64,000 bases of DNA from Christiangramia flava JLT2011. Its GTDB lineage: Bacteria > Bacteroidota > Bacteroidia > Flavobacteriales > Flavobacteriaceae. A program made the translations under genes and the position numbers. Numbering within the stretch: position 1 is the stretch's first letter; each line of letters begins with the position of its first letter. This document shows positions 54,411 to 64,000 of this stretch, piece by piece. The notes under the pieces are model-generated. The model saw only the letters and a list, made by a program, of their open reading frames with translations, was not told the DNA's origin and ran no database searches. Location of the stretch: assembly GCF_001951155.1 (NCBI RefSeq), contig NZ_CP016359.1, positions 508,501 through 572,500 of the forward strand, read 5' to 3'.

Positions 54411-54714
54411 TATATTTATGATAGAAATTCTGACTTAAGGAAGTGACAAAAGGATCTTCATTAAAGCCAAATTTCCCGTAAAGCAAGTTCTTTACATACG
54501 GTTTTTATTCTCTATATAACGATAGAAGTTTTGCTCAGACAAGACGATGTTTGAAGGATAAAAATCCATTTTTGGTTCTATTTCCTCTGAAATAGATTCA
54601 AAAAGAAGTGATACACACAGGAAGGCTTAAAACGTCTTTTATACAAATGTGAGAACGTATCATTTCTGTAGAAGCCATTTCATTTTAGCAATTAAGATGA
54701 AATGGCTTTTTTTT
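54411..54714 (+). ncRNA. Candidate structured RNA between rplS and icd, with its own promoter-like element and terminator
   Basis: TATATTTA (54411-54418) is a near -7 element; a perfect 7-bp inverted repeat (54390-54406) lies just upstream of it. Predicted transcription runs from about 54423. Hairpins follow: GTAAAG/CTTTAC (54478-54495); a long stem around CTATTTC-CTCT-GAAATAG, extended by TTTTTG/CAAAAA (54569-54604); GAAGTGATAC/GTATCATTTC (54605-54614 with 54657-54666, one G-U) enclosing CACA/TGTG and AAGGC/GTCTT; and a 12-bp terminator stem AAGCCATTTCAT/ATGAAATGGCTT (54672-54708) with eight T. No convincing protein frame is seen. It could be a 6S-Flavo-type or other flavobacterial RNA; the family is not identified. 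Confidence 0.5.
54672..54714 (+). terminator. Strong Rho-independent terminator with no gene directly before it
   Basis: A 12-bp perfect stem (54672-54683 with 54697-54708), 13-nt loop and eight T. Since rplS already has a terminator at 54298, this one implies another transcript between the two. Confidence 0.88.
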
Positions 54715-54759
54715 ATTCCGCTTTTTTTAAAAATTCTTAACAGCATCTCCTCTTTCGGT

Positions 54760-54826
54760 TATAGGATAAAAGCCTATAAAACCGTATATTGCGGCGTATA
54801 CAAGGCCCTGGCTTCCACAGGGCTTT
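54760..54826 (+). promoter_or_regulatory. Three consecutive hairpins in the icd leader
   Basis: TATAGG/CCTATA (54760-54778), GTATA/TATAC (54784-54801) and AAGGCCCTG/CAGGGCTTT (54802-54826, one G-U) follow each other almost without gaps. The last is followed by CTTTT and ends 32 nt before the icd ATG, so it has the form of a weak terminator or attenuator. Function inferred from position. Confidence 0.45.
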
Positions 54827-54837
54827 CTTTTAGTTAA

Positions 54838-57090
<2,253 letters not shown>

Positions 57091-57110
57091 AATTATCAGT
57101 ATAATTAGTT

Positions 57111-57140
57111 AAAAGCGTCGGAATTAACCGGCGCTTTTTT
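57111..57140 (+). terminator. Rho-independent terminator after icd
   Basis: AAAAGCGTCGG (57111-57121) pairs with CCGGCGCTTTT (57128-57138) with one T-G wobble, followed by T. Its T tract overlaps the -7 element of the next gene. Confidence 0.88.
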
Positions 57141-57147
57141 ATTTTTG
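57140..57147 (+). promoter_or_regulatory. Bacteroidota -7 element embedded in the icd terminator tail
   Basis: TATTTTTG is an exact TAnnTTTG match, 18 nt before the ATG at 57166. The in-frame TTG at 57145 overlaps it and is therefore rejected as a start. Confidence 0.6.
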
Positions 57148-57165
57148 AGTCAATCCTATAACGGA

Positions 57166-58074
57166 ATGCAGAACCTCGTAACCATCATCATCCCAACTTT
57201 TAATCGTGCTGAAACGCTTCCTAAGACCTTAAGATCGGTACAAAATCAAAGTCATCAGAATTGGGAATGCCTTGTAATAGATGACGGTTCCGAAGACCAA
57301 ACAGAAAAGATTTTACAGGAATTTTTAAAAGATAATCGCTTCAGGTTCCTGAAAAGACCGGAAGATCGTAAAAAAGGTGCGGCTACCTGCAGAAATATTG
57401 GCCTGGAAAACGCTCAGGGCGATTACATCCAGTTTTTGGATTCTGACGATCTCCTAGCGCCCAACAAACTGGAAGTTCAGCTAATCGCTTTACAGGAAAA
57501 TAACGCTCATTTGGCCACCTGTAAATGGGGCGTTTTGCGATCGGGATCTGGAGAAGTTCATATTTATGATAAACTTCCAACATATCATGAATTCGAAGAT
57601 GGGATCAGGCTTTTTGATGCTTTTGGTTATTATTTCACTTATTTCCCACCACATGTATACCTCGCTTCCAGAGAAGTTATTGAAAAATCGGGCTATTGGA
57701 ACGAAGAATTGACGCTGAATGATGATGGCGATTACTTCAGTAAGGTCATTTTCAATTCCGGAAGAGTTATTTTCTGTGCTGCAACTCACGTGCTTTATCG
57801 CCGGGGAGGAGGAGAAAGAATCAGTAGTGATTATTCAGAATATGGAATCCAGAGCTTTATCCAAAGCTGGAGCTCTATAGATGAACGTATCCTGGAAAAT
57901 TACGATATCAGCAATCACATTTTCGTGCGACAGGCACGCCGAAACCTATATTCTAAAATTGCTGACAAACATCCACAACTTGTGGAGAGACATCAGGACT
58001 TTTTTGATAAGCGAATGTCTACGATTGAATATTTTTTGAGGAAGGCCAATGCTAAAATCAAAGGATATTTATGA
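57166..58074 (+). CDS. Family 2 glycosyltransferase (copy 1 of a tandem pair)
   Basis: The protein is 302 residues from the ATG at 57166. The GT-A fold is shown by LVTIIIPTFNRAETLPKTL, HQNWECLVIDDGSEDQTE, GAATCRNIGLENAQGD and the metal-binding IQFLDSDDLLAPNKLE. LTLNDDGDYFSKVIF is the acceptor-side acidic motif (NDDGDY). There is no membrane helix. It shares most motifs with the next gene, so the two are duplicates. Such pairs often build surface polysaccharide or glycan on proteins; the sugars cannot be named. Confidence 0.92.
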   Translation: MQNLVTIIIPTFNRAETLPKTLRSVQNQSHQNWECLVIDDGSEDQTEKILQEFLKDNRFRFLKRPEDRKKGAATCRNIGLENAQGDYIQFLDSDDLLAPNKLEVQLIALQENNAHLATCKWGVLRSGSGEVHIYDKLPTYHEFEDGIRLFDAFGYYFTYFPPHVYLASREVIEKSGYWNEELTLNDDGDYFSKVIFNSGRVIFCAATHVLYRRGGGERISSDYSEYGIQSFIQSWSSIDERILENYDISNHIFVRQARRNLYSKIADKHPQLVERHQDFFDKRMSTIEYFLRKANAKIKGYL

Positions 58075-59006
58075 TAGCAAAAGTTTCCGTTATAATCCCT
58101 ACGCTTAACCGCAGTCATACCCTCGGAAAAACGCTGGCAAGTGTTCAGCGGCAAACGCATCAAAATTGGGAATGCCTGATCATAGACGATGGCTCAACTG
58201 ATGATACCGAAAATACTATTCAGCGATTCTTGAATGATGAACGTTTTAAATTTATTAAAAGAAAGAATTCTCAAATTCGCGGAGCTGCCAGTTGCAGAAA
58301 TATAGGTTTAGAACTGGCTACTGGTGATTTCATTCAGTTTCTGGACTCCGATGATATATTGGAAAAACACAAATTTCAGAGACAACTTGCTATTTCTAGT
58401 TCGAATTCGACCATCCTTACTTCAAAATGGGGTAAAATCGTATTTAAAAATGGCGGTGAACAGATAAGCCTTTATGAAAATCTGCCAACTTATCGAAATT
58501 TCAATATTCCGCAAGAGCTTTTTAAAACCTACGCTCATCGCTTTTGCTATCTCCCTATTCATAGTTTTCTTATTCCGAAAAAACTGATCGATTCTTCAAG
58601 ATGGAATGAACAATTAACAGTGAATGACGACGGAGATTTTATGAGCAGGATCGTTTTGAAAAGCGATAAAATCCTTTTTTGCGAAGATACTTTTGTTCTC
58701 TACCGAAGAGGTGCGGGCAATAGACTCTCTAAATCTCTCGAAACGCCTAAAGCTTATGAGAAATTCATATTAAGCTGGAAAATTATGGAGAATAATCTTG
58801 GTAAAAATCATTTGCTCGTACGCATCGCCAAAAGAGATCTGTACAAACAGATATCTTCGAAATATCCCAAATTACTTCAGAATGAAAAGGCTTTTTTTGC
58901 TGATGCAATGCCAAAGTGGGAATACAAACTAAGAGCTCACCTATCCAAAGTATTAGATAAATTTCAGGTAAAACTGGTTTCTATTCGCGAAAATGATATA
59001 GTTTAA
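58071..59006 (+). CDS. Family 2 glycosyltransferase (copy 2 of a tandem pair)
   Basis: The protein is 311 residues and overlaps copy 1 by 4 bp (ATGA). The matching motifs are VSVIIPTLNRSHTLGKTL, HQNWECLIIDDGSTDDTE, GAASCRNIGLELATGD, IQFLDSDDILEKHKFQ and LTVNDDGDFMSRIVL. The C-terminal third diverges more than the N-terminal catalytic part, so the acceptor probably differs. It ends 60 bp before an exporter gene. Confidence 0.92.
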   Translation: MIAKVSVIIPTLNRSHTLGKTLASVQRQTHQNWECLIIDDGSTDDTENTIQRFLNDERFKFIKRKNSQIRGAASCRNIGLELATGDFIQFLDSDDILEKHKFQRQLAISSSNSTILTSKWGKIVFKNGGEQISLYENLPTYRNFNIPQELFKTYAHRFCYLPIHSFLIPKKLIDSSRWNEQLTVNDDGDFMSRIVLKSDKILFCEDTFVLYRRGAGNRLSKSLETPKAYEKFILSWKIMENNLGKNHLLVRIAKRDLYKQISSKYPKLLQNEKAFFADAMPKWEYKLRAHLSKVLDKFQVKLVSIRENDIV

Positions 59007-59066
59007 TCTTTCGTTAAAGACTCTCCACAATTAGCCTAAAACCTTCCTATTCCTGAAATTTGCAAA

Positions 59067-60296
59067 ATGCAAAAAAGAATGGCGGAAGAAAGGAATAAAA
59101 AACAGGAATACCTCATTCTCCTGGTCCTGGGAACTTTGATCGCCCTGGGGCCCTTTTCGATAGACGCATACCTGCCGGGCTTCCAAAGCATCGCAAAAGA
59201 TTTCAATATCAGCATTAGCCAGGTGGGGCTTACGCTAACGAGCTATTTCATAGGAATTTCAGTAGGACAGCTGGCTTATGGCCCGATCATGGATAAATTC
59301 GGAAGGCGCCAACCACTATTGATCGGTCTCGGGATTTATTTCCTCTCGGCAATTTTTTGCCTGCTGTCGCCCAATTTATTATCGCTGATCGTTTCCCGGT
59401 TCTTCCTGGCTCTTGGAGCTGCCGCCGGAATGGTAGCAGCAAAAGCCGTGGTTCGCGATATTTTTCCGGTCAATGAAGTGGCAGGAGCCATCTCGGTTCT
59501 AATGTTGATCATGGGTGGAGCCCCTATTATCGCACCCACAGTAGGAAGTTTGATCATTGAAGCCTTTGACTGGAAGATGATATTTGTATTTCTCGCCGGC
59601 TTCTCGTTCCTGATGTTCCTGAGCGTTTACAATTTTCTTCCTGAAAGTATCGTCCCAGACAGAAATGTAGACCTCAAACCAAAAGATGTGGCGATCAAAT
59701 ACTACGGAATTCTTACCAATCCTAAATTCTGGAATTTTGGAATGGCCGGTAGTTTTGCCGTGGGCGCTATGTTCGCCTATATTTCAAATGCTCCGAAATT
59801 ATTCATGGAACATTTTGACCTTTCTCAGAAAGAATTCGGGATATTATTTGGTCTTAACGCCGGCGGACTAATTCTGGGCAGCCAGATCAACCGACTATTC
59901 CTGAAAAGATATTCCACCTTTGAAATCACTATTTTCAACAGTGTAGTGCTGGTCATTCTTTCCGGGGTATTTTTACTGAATGCCTTGCTCGGTTTAGGGT
60001 TCTGGACCACGGCTGTCTTAATATTCCTGATGCTGTTCCTACTGGGATTTCAAAACCCCAATACCACGGCACTTTCCCTGGAACCCTTCGAGAAAAAAGC
60101 CGGCCGGGCTTCAGCATTAATTGGAAGTTTAAAAATGATCCTTGGCGCGCTCACATCTTTCGTCATTAGTTTATTTCACGGTTCCAGCCTGCTCCCACTC
60201 GCTATTACCCTGTTGATCTGCCTGCTGATAAGTTCCCTGCTGTTGTTTCAATTCTCTAAAAAACAAAAAACAGTTTTCAGCCTGAATGAAGTCTGA
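59067..60296 (+). CDS. MFS drug-resistance transporter, Bcr/CflA type
   Basis: The protein is 409 residues with twelve predicted membrane segments. After LVLGTLIALGPFSIDAYLPGF come the Bcr/CflA motifs: SQVGLTLTSYFIGISVGQLAYGPIMDKFGRRQPLLIG (MFS motif A, landmark only), SRFFLALGAAAGMVAAKAVVRDIF and VLMLIMGGAPIIAPTVGSLI. It exports drugs, dipeptides or sulfonamides by proton antiport; the real substrate is unknown. A second ATG 12 bp inside is also possible. Confidence 0.93.
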   Translation: MQKRMAEERNKKQEYLILLVLGTLIALGPFSIDAYLPGFQSIAKDFNISISQVGLTLTSYFIGISVGQLAYGPIMDKFGRRQPLLIGLGIYFLSAIFCLLSPNLLSLIVSRFFLALGAAAGMVAAKAVVRDIFPVNEVAGAISVLMLIMGGAPIIAPTVGSLIIEAFDWKMIFVFLAGFSFLMFLSVYNFLPESIVPDRNVDLKPKDVAIKYYGILTNPKFWNFGMAGSFAVGAMFAYISNAPKLFMEHFDLSQKEFGILFGLNAGGLILGSQINRLFLKRYSTFEITIFNSVVLVILSGVFLLNALLGLGFWTTAVLIFLMLFLLGFQNPNTTALSLEPFEKKAGRASALIGSLKMILGALTSFVISLFHGSSLLPLAITLLICLLISSLLLFQFSKKQKTVFSLNEV

Positions 60297-60337
60297 CTTT
60301 TTTAATTGAATACTACATCGTATTTTTAAATAAAAAA

Positions 60338-62698
60338 TTGAACTTCAACCACTACGGGTTCCTATTCCTTTTCCTGTTTTCATTTATCGGCCAGGCGCAG
60401 CAGCGATTCACCCTGAGCGGAACAATTACAGATGCCGCCAGTAATGAAACCCTAATTGGCGTGAACGTCATCATACCGGAATTAGGTACCGGAACGGTCA
60501 CCAATTCGTATGGTTTTTTTTCGCTGGAACTTCCGGAAGGTAACTACCGGGTACAAATCAGCTATCTAGGCTACCAGGATTTTTCGGAGGCCATCAGTCT
60601 TTCCGCTAATTTTCAAAAAGATTTTCAGCTGAAGGAAGCTTCAGAAAACCTGGAAGAAGTGGTGATCGAATCTAATTCCGAAGCGCTCAACCTCAAAAAG
60701 CCGGAAATGAGCGTGAACAAACTTTCCATAGGCACGATCAAGAAGTTGCCGGTAGTATTTGGCGAGGTAGACGTGGTTCGTTCGCTGCTTTTGCTGCCGG
60801 GTGTTTCCAATGCCGGCGAAGGAAGTTCCGGTTTCAACGTTCGTGGCGGTGCGGTAGACCAGAATCTAATTCTGCTCGACGAGGCCACGATCTATAATTC
60901 CTCGCATTTATTCGGACTCTTTTCCGTTTTTAATCCTGATGCTATCAAAGATCTGAAACTGTATAAAGGCGGTATTCCTGCGGAATATGGTGGCCGGGTT
61001 TCCTCAGTTCTCGATATTTATCAGCGAGATGGGAACAGTAGGAAATTTGAAATGCAGGGCGGAATTGGCGCTATTTCGAGCCGACTTTTAGCGGAAGGTC
61101 CTATCATTAAAGATAAGGGGGCCTTTCTGGTTGGCGGTAGAAGTTCCTACGCGCATTTATTCCTGAAGCTTAGCGATAACCCTAATTCGGCCTATTTCTA
61201 TGATCTGAATACCAAACTGAATTACAAGATCGATTCCAGCAACAGGCTGTTGCTTTCCGGCTATTTTGGGCGTGATGTGTTCCGAATTAGTCAGAATTTT
61301 GACAATACCTACGGAAATGCGGTGCTGAACCTGAGATGGAACCATGTATTAACTGATAATATCTTCACCAATCTCTCGCTGATCTATAGCGATTACTACT
61401 ATGGACTTCAGCTGAATTTTGTAGGCTTCGACTGGAATAGCGGGATCACAAACCTGAACGTGAAATACGATTTTGATCATTTTCTAAATGATCATTTTCA
61501 ACTGAAGTATGGCATACAGAATACCTATTATCAATTTGATCCGGGTGAAATCGAACCACTCGATGAAAATTCCGGGATCAACTATTTCAAGCTTACCAAT
61601 AAATATGCTTTTGAAAATGCCATGTATATTTCAGCAGAACAGCAGCTTTCGGAAAAACTTTCCGCAGAATATGGTATTCGTTTCAGCAGTTTTTACCGGC
61701 TGGGACAGGAGGAGTTCAACGTCTATGAGAATAGCCCGGTAAGTTATGATGCTGAACGCGCGGTATATTCCGAAGCAGTCATTCAGGAGACCATTTCTTA
61801 TAAACGAGGAAAGGTACTGGAGCGTTTCCATAATTTGGAACCGCGAATTTCCCTGGCTTATTCCCTCGACGAAAAGCAATCGGTTAAACTGAGTTACAAC
61901 CGAATGGCACAATACCTTCATCTAATTTCCAACACGAGTTCGCCAACACCACTGGATGTATGGACGCCAAGCGGGCCTTATATAGAACCTCAAAAGCTGG
62001 ACCAGGTAGCAGCGGGATATTTTAGAAATTTCGGGGAAGATTATTCTCTTGAAGTGGAAGGGTTCTATAAAAAGATTCAGAACCGGCTGGATTATATCGA
62101 CGGTGCCAACCTGATAGCCAATAATGCCGTGGAACGGATTTTACTGAAAGGAAGAGCCCGTGCTTATGGAACGGAAATACTGTTACGTAAAAATACGGGG
62201 AATCTCACAGGCTGGCTGAGCTATACACTTTCTCGTTCCGAGCAGCAAACACCGGGGCGTAGTCCTGAGGAAATAGGCATCAATAACGGCGACTGGTATC
62301 TTTCCAATTATGATAAAACCCATGATCTAAGCGCTACCGCAAGTTATAAATTGAATGAAAAATGGAGTTTCAATACCAATTTCATCTTTCAGACCGGTTT
62401 GGCGACCACCTATCCCAATGCACAATATGAATATGAAGGCATCACGATTCCCGTGTATGAAGCGAGAAATTCGAACAGGCTACCGTCTTACCATCGCCTG
62501 GACCTTTCTGCAACATTAACCCCTAATAAACAAAAACGCTTCCAATCATCCTGGAATTTTGGTATTTACAATGTCTATAACAGGAAAAATGCCTATTCGA
62601 TCAGTTTCAGGGAAAGTGAAAATGCGCCGGGTAACGAAGCTGTTCGATTGTCACTCTTCGGCATCATCCCTTCGGTAACCTATAATTTTAAATTTTGA
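60338..62698 (+). CDS. TonB-dependent outer membrane receptor
   Basis: The protein is 786 residues from a TTG, chosen because it gives a signal peptide (NHYGFLFLFLFSFIGQAQ) and a TATTTTTA -7-like sequence precedes it. A carboxypeptidase-D-like domain (FTLSGTITDAASNETLIGVN and YQISYLGYQDF-type strands, about 23-105) is followed by the plug (VDVVRSLLLLPGVSNAGEGSSGFNVRGGAVDQNLILLDEATIYN, landmark around 147-190) and a beta barrel ending ITYNFKF-type in VTYNFKF. It imports a ligand with TonB energy. The DUF4249 lipoprotein gene overlaps its stop, so they act together; the ligand is unknown. Confidence 0.94.
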   Translation: MNFNHYGFLFLFLFSFIGQAQQRFTLSGTITDAASNETLIGVNVIIPELGTGTVTNSYGFFSLELPEGNYRVQISYLGYQDFSEAISLSANFQKDFQLKEASENLEEVVIESNSEALNLKKPEMSVNKLSIGTIKKLPVVFGEVDVVRSLLLLPGVSNAGEGSSGFNVRGGAVDQNLILLDEATIYNSSHLFGLFSVFNPDAIKDLKLYKGGIPAEYGGRVSSVLDIYQRDGNSRKFEMQGGIGAISSRLLAEGPIIKDKGAFLVGGRSSYAHLFLKLSDNPNSAYFYDLNTKLNYKIDSSNRLLLSGYFGRDVFRISQNFDNTYGNAVLNLRWNHVLTDNIFTNLSLIYSDYYYGLQLNFVGFDWNSGITNLNVKYDFDHFLNDHFQLKYGIQNTYYQFDPGEIEPLDENSGINYFKLTNKYAFENAMYISAEQQLSEKLSAEYGIRFSSFYRLGQEEFNVYENSPVSYDAERAVYSEAVIQETISYKRGKVLERFHNLEPRISLAYSLDEKQSVKLSYNRMAQYLHLISNTSSPTPLDVWTPSGPYIEPQKLDQVAAGYFRNFGEDYSLEVEGFYKKIQNRLDYIDGANLIANNAVERILLKGRARAYGTEILLRKNTGNLTGWLSYTLSRSEQQTPGRSPEEIGINNGDWYLSNYDKTHDLSATASYKLNEKWSFNTNFIFQTGLATTYPNAQYEYEGITIPVYEARNSNRLPSYHRLDLSATLTPNKQKRFQSSWNFGIYNVYNRKNAYSISFRESENAPGNEAVRLSLFGIIPSVTYNFKF

Positions 62699-63507
62699 TG
62701 AAACGATTCGCCACATATATATACTGCGGAATGATCATGCTGCTAACGGCTTGCGAAGATGTCGTTCAGGTAGATCTGGATGAAAGTGAACCCAAATTGG
62801 TGATTGAAGCTTCCATTCTTTGGGAGAAAGGCAGCAGCGGAAATACTCAAAATATTATAATTTCGAAGACCAGTCCTTTTTATGAAAGTGGTAGAAACGC
62901 TGTGGACAATGCGCAGGTTCGGCTAATCAGCTCAGAAAATGAAGTTTTTCCTTTCGTGTCAAGTGGAGATGGAATGTATACCGCCACCAATTTCAATCCC
63001 GTCATTAATCGAGAGTATAAGCTTGTGGTGGATTATGACGGAAGTCTCTATGAAGCTACCGAGGTTTTGAAATCGGTCGTCGGCCTGGATTCCGTGGTTC
63101 AAAGCAGAGCGGGTGGTTTTAGCGGGGAAGATTATGAAATAAAAGCCTATTATCAAGATCCTGCTGAAACCGAGGATTTTTATCTTTTTAAGTTCAAAAA
63201 TGAGCTGAGTAATTTGGAAATTTATGAAGATGAATTTACCAACGGGAATAGTATCTTCGGTTATTATTCTGATGAAGATATAGAAGCTGGAGACGAAATT
63301 GGCATACAGATCCAGGGAATTTCTAAAGATTATTATCAGTATCTATATATCTTACGATCCCAGGTTGGGAATAATCAGGGTGGACCCTTTGAGACCATGC
63401 CCGCCACGGTAAGAGGGAATATTATTAATAAGACGCAGCCGGAAAACTTTCCTTTTGGCTATTTTCGCCTATCGGAAGTTGACAAATTGAATTACACCGT
63501 ACAATGA
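62698..63507 (+). CDS. DUF4249-family lipoprotein
   Basis: The protein is 269 residues from the ATG at 62698, which overlaps the receptor stop (TGATG); a TTG one codon earlier is less likely. The lipobox Cys lies in MLLTACEDVV. The family core has VDLDESEPKLVIEASI, PFYESGRNAVDNAQVRLI, YKLVVDYDGSLYEA and EDFYLFKFKNEL. DUF4249 lipoproteins nearly always accompany a TonB receptor and probably act as a surface lid or ligand capture partner; this role is inferred from co-occurrence. Confidence 0.9.
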   Translation: MKRFATYIYCGMIMLLTACEDVVQVDLDESEPKLVIEASILWEKGSSGNTQNIIISKTSPFYESGRNAVDNAQVRLISSENEVFPFVSSGDGMYTATNFNPVINREYKLVVDYDGSLYEATEVLKSVVGLDSVVQSRAGGFSGEDYEIKAYYQDPAETEDFYLFKFKNELSNLEIYEDEFTNGNSIFGYYSDEDIEAGDEIGIQIQGISKDYYQYLYILRSQVGNNQGGPFETMPATVRGNIINKTQPENFPFGYFRLSEVDKLNYTVQ

Positions 63508-63728
63508 GTAAACACACGAATAAAAAGACGCTTTCCAAAGGCCTGAAATTTCTGGCAATTGCACTTCTCTTCACATTTATTGGTCCGTCGGTTCTGTATA
63601 GTGCCTTTCATAACCAGGATAAACCCCTTTTTATTCCCATTCTTATTATTGGAGTGCTAGCTACCTTTGGGGCGATATTGATGATGTTTCGCGGAATTAT
63701 GACGATCGTAAAGGCTTTGTTCGATTAA
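63504..63728 (+). CDS. DUF6095-like small membrane protein
   Basis: The protein is 74 residues with two membrane helices (about 14-33 and 43-66) and a basic N-terminus (MSKHTNKKTLSKGLK). It matches the DUF6095 family as I recall it; function unknown. It overlaps the DUF4249 gene by 4 bp (ATGA). After it, up to the window end (63729-64000), I see no gene, hairpin or clear promoter. Confidence 0.78.
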   Translation: MSKHTNKKTLSKGLKFLAIALLFTFIGPSVLYSAFHNQDKPLFIPILIIGVLATFGAILMMFRGIMTIVKALFD

Positions 63729-64000
63729 CTGAACTTCTGGAAACGTACTTCACATCCTAAGCTATTAACTTTTAAATTCTTTTCTGAAATACACGGAAAA
63801 GAACATTCAATGCCAAGATAATTTTCAAATCAGCTGATGATCTTCTGAATTAATTAGCAACACTACTGAAATTACAGAGAGTGTAGACTAATGGAAGGTT
63901 TCATATTTTACATTTTTCCTTTTACAATTTTGAAGCGTCCATAGGTCTATGCTATATCGAGCTAATTCCTGAGCTTTAAATTTACCGCATAAAAAAACCC

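Noticed and set aside
54649..54837. Plus-strand reading frame of 62 codons upstream of icd
   Set aside because: It spans a strong terminator and three hairpins, has no family resemblance and no ribosome site; more likely leader RNA.
63729..64000. Right-end gap
   Set aside because: Stop codons in all frames at short range and no hairpin or promoter match; a trailing run of A and CCC may begin a terminator outside the window.

Overview
The window is chromosomal DNA from a marine-type Bacteroidota of the family Flavobacteriaceae, most like Christiangramia/Gramella. The genus is an inference from protein flavour only. Supporting evidence: several promoters carry the Bacteroidota -7 element TAnnTTTG; there is a large secreted protein with a type IX secretion sorting domain and a PorD/DUF4835 gene; an RprX/RprY-type two-component pair; a DUF3857 protein; a DUF4249 lipoprotein paired with a TonB-dependent receptor; a DUF6095 protein; a 482-residue GAPDH; and a monomeric isocitrate dehydrogenase. 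TTG and GTG starts are common.

Layout. 1-2900 is an AT-rich, decayed integrative mobilizable element: the 3' end of a BfmA/BtgA-like mobilization gene, a truncated and frameshifted relaxase, a small membrane protein, and an apparently intact tyrosine integrase. It abuts the 3' end of a tRNA-Ser(UGA) gene (2933-3017), the probable attachment site. 3149-4941 encodes an exported SGNH esterase and an M28 peptidase lipoprotein. 4986-6133 (minus) holds a GNAT enzyme and pcm. 6266-15339 (plus) holds a Gfo/Idh/MocA oxidoreductase, 3-hydroxybutyryl-CoA dehydrogenase, a DUF1015 protein, a YggS-type PLP protein, a DnaQ/GIY-YIG fusion, a transglutaminase-like protein without its catalytic Cys, a voltage-gated-type K+ channel with a zinc ribbon, and miaA. 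15329-39616 is almost entirely minus strand: a giant HYR/cadherin-like T9SS protein, rprY/rprX, coaE-ybbR-glycosyltransferase, fabI, recN, porD, coaBC, rpoZ, bamD, dapA, and later ligA and prmC. A plus-strand island at 33357-35014 encodes a 5'-nucleotidase split into two genes in reversed domain order.

39645-42788 is a ribD-HAD-DMT transporter-YigZ operon. 43388-46006 is dnaA with a phosphatase and an RsmI-like methyltransferase. 46003-49225 (minus) contains two peptidoglycan lytic enzymes and dapF. 49365-57090 carries a DegP-type protease, GAPDH, a coiled-coil membrane protein, trmD, rplS and icd, each block closed by a clear terminator. The end has two tandem glycosyltransferases, a Bcr/CflA-type exporter, and a TonB receptor/DUF4249/DUF6095 unit.

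Most of the window is core metabolism and housekeeping. The least explained stretch is 54328-54858 between rplS and icd. It has no convincing protein gene, but it shows a promoter-like element, a chain of hairpins ending in a strong terminator (candidate structured RNA), and then three consecutive hairpins in the icd leader. Other unexplained structure: an 18-bp perfect inverted repeat between the integrase and the tRNA, an inverted repeat at the rprXY promoter, a 10-bp inverted repeat upstream of the trmD operon, and a tRNA-3'-end-like sequence upstream of dnaA. I found no CRISPR array, rRNA, transposase or recognisable anti-phage system.
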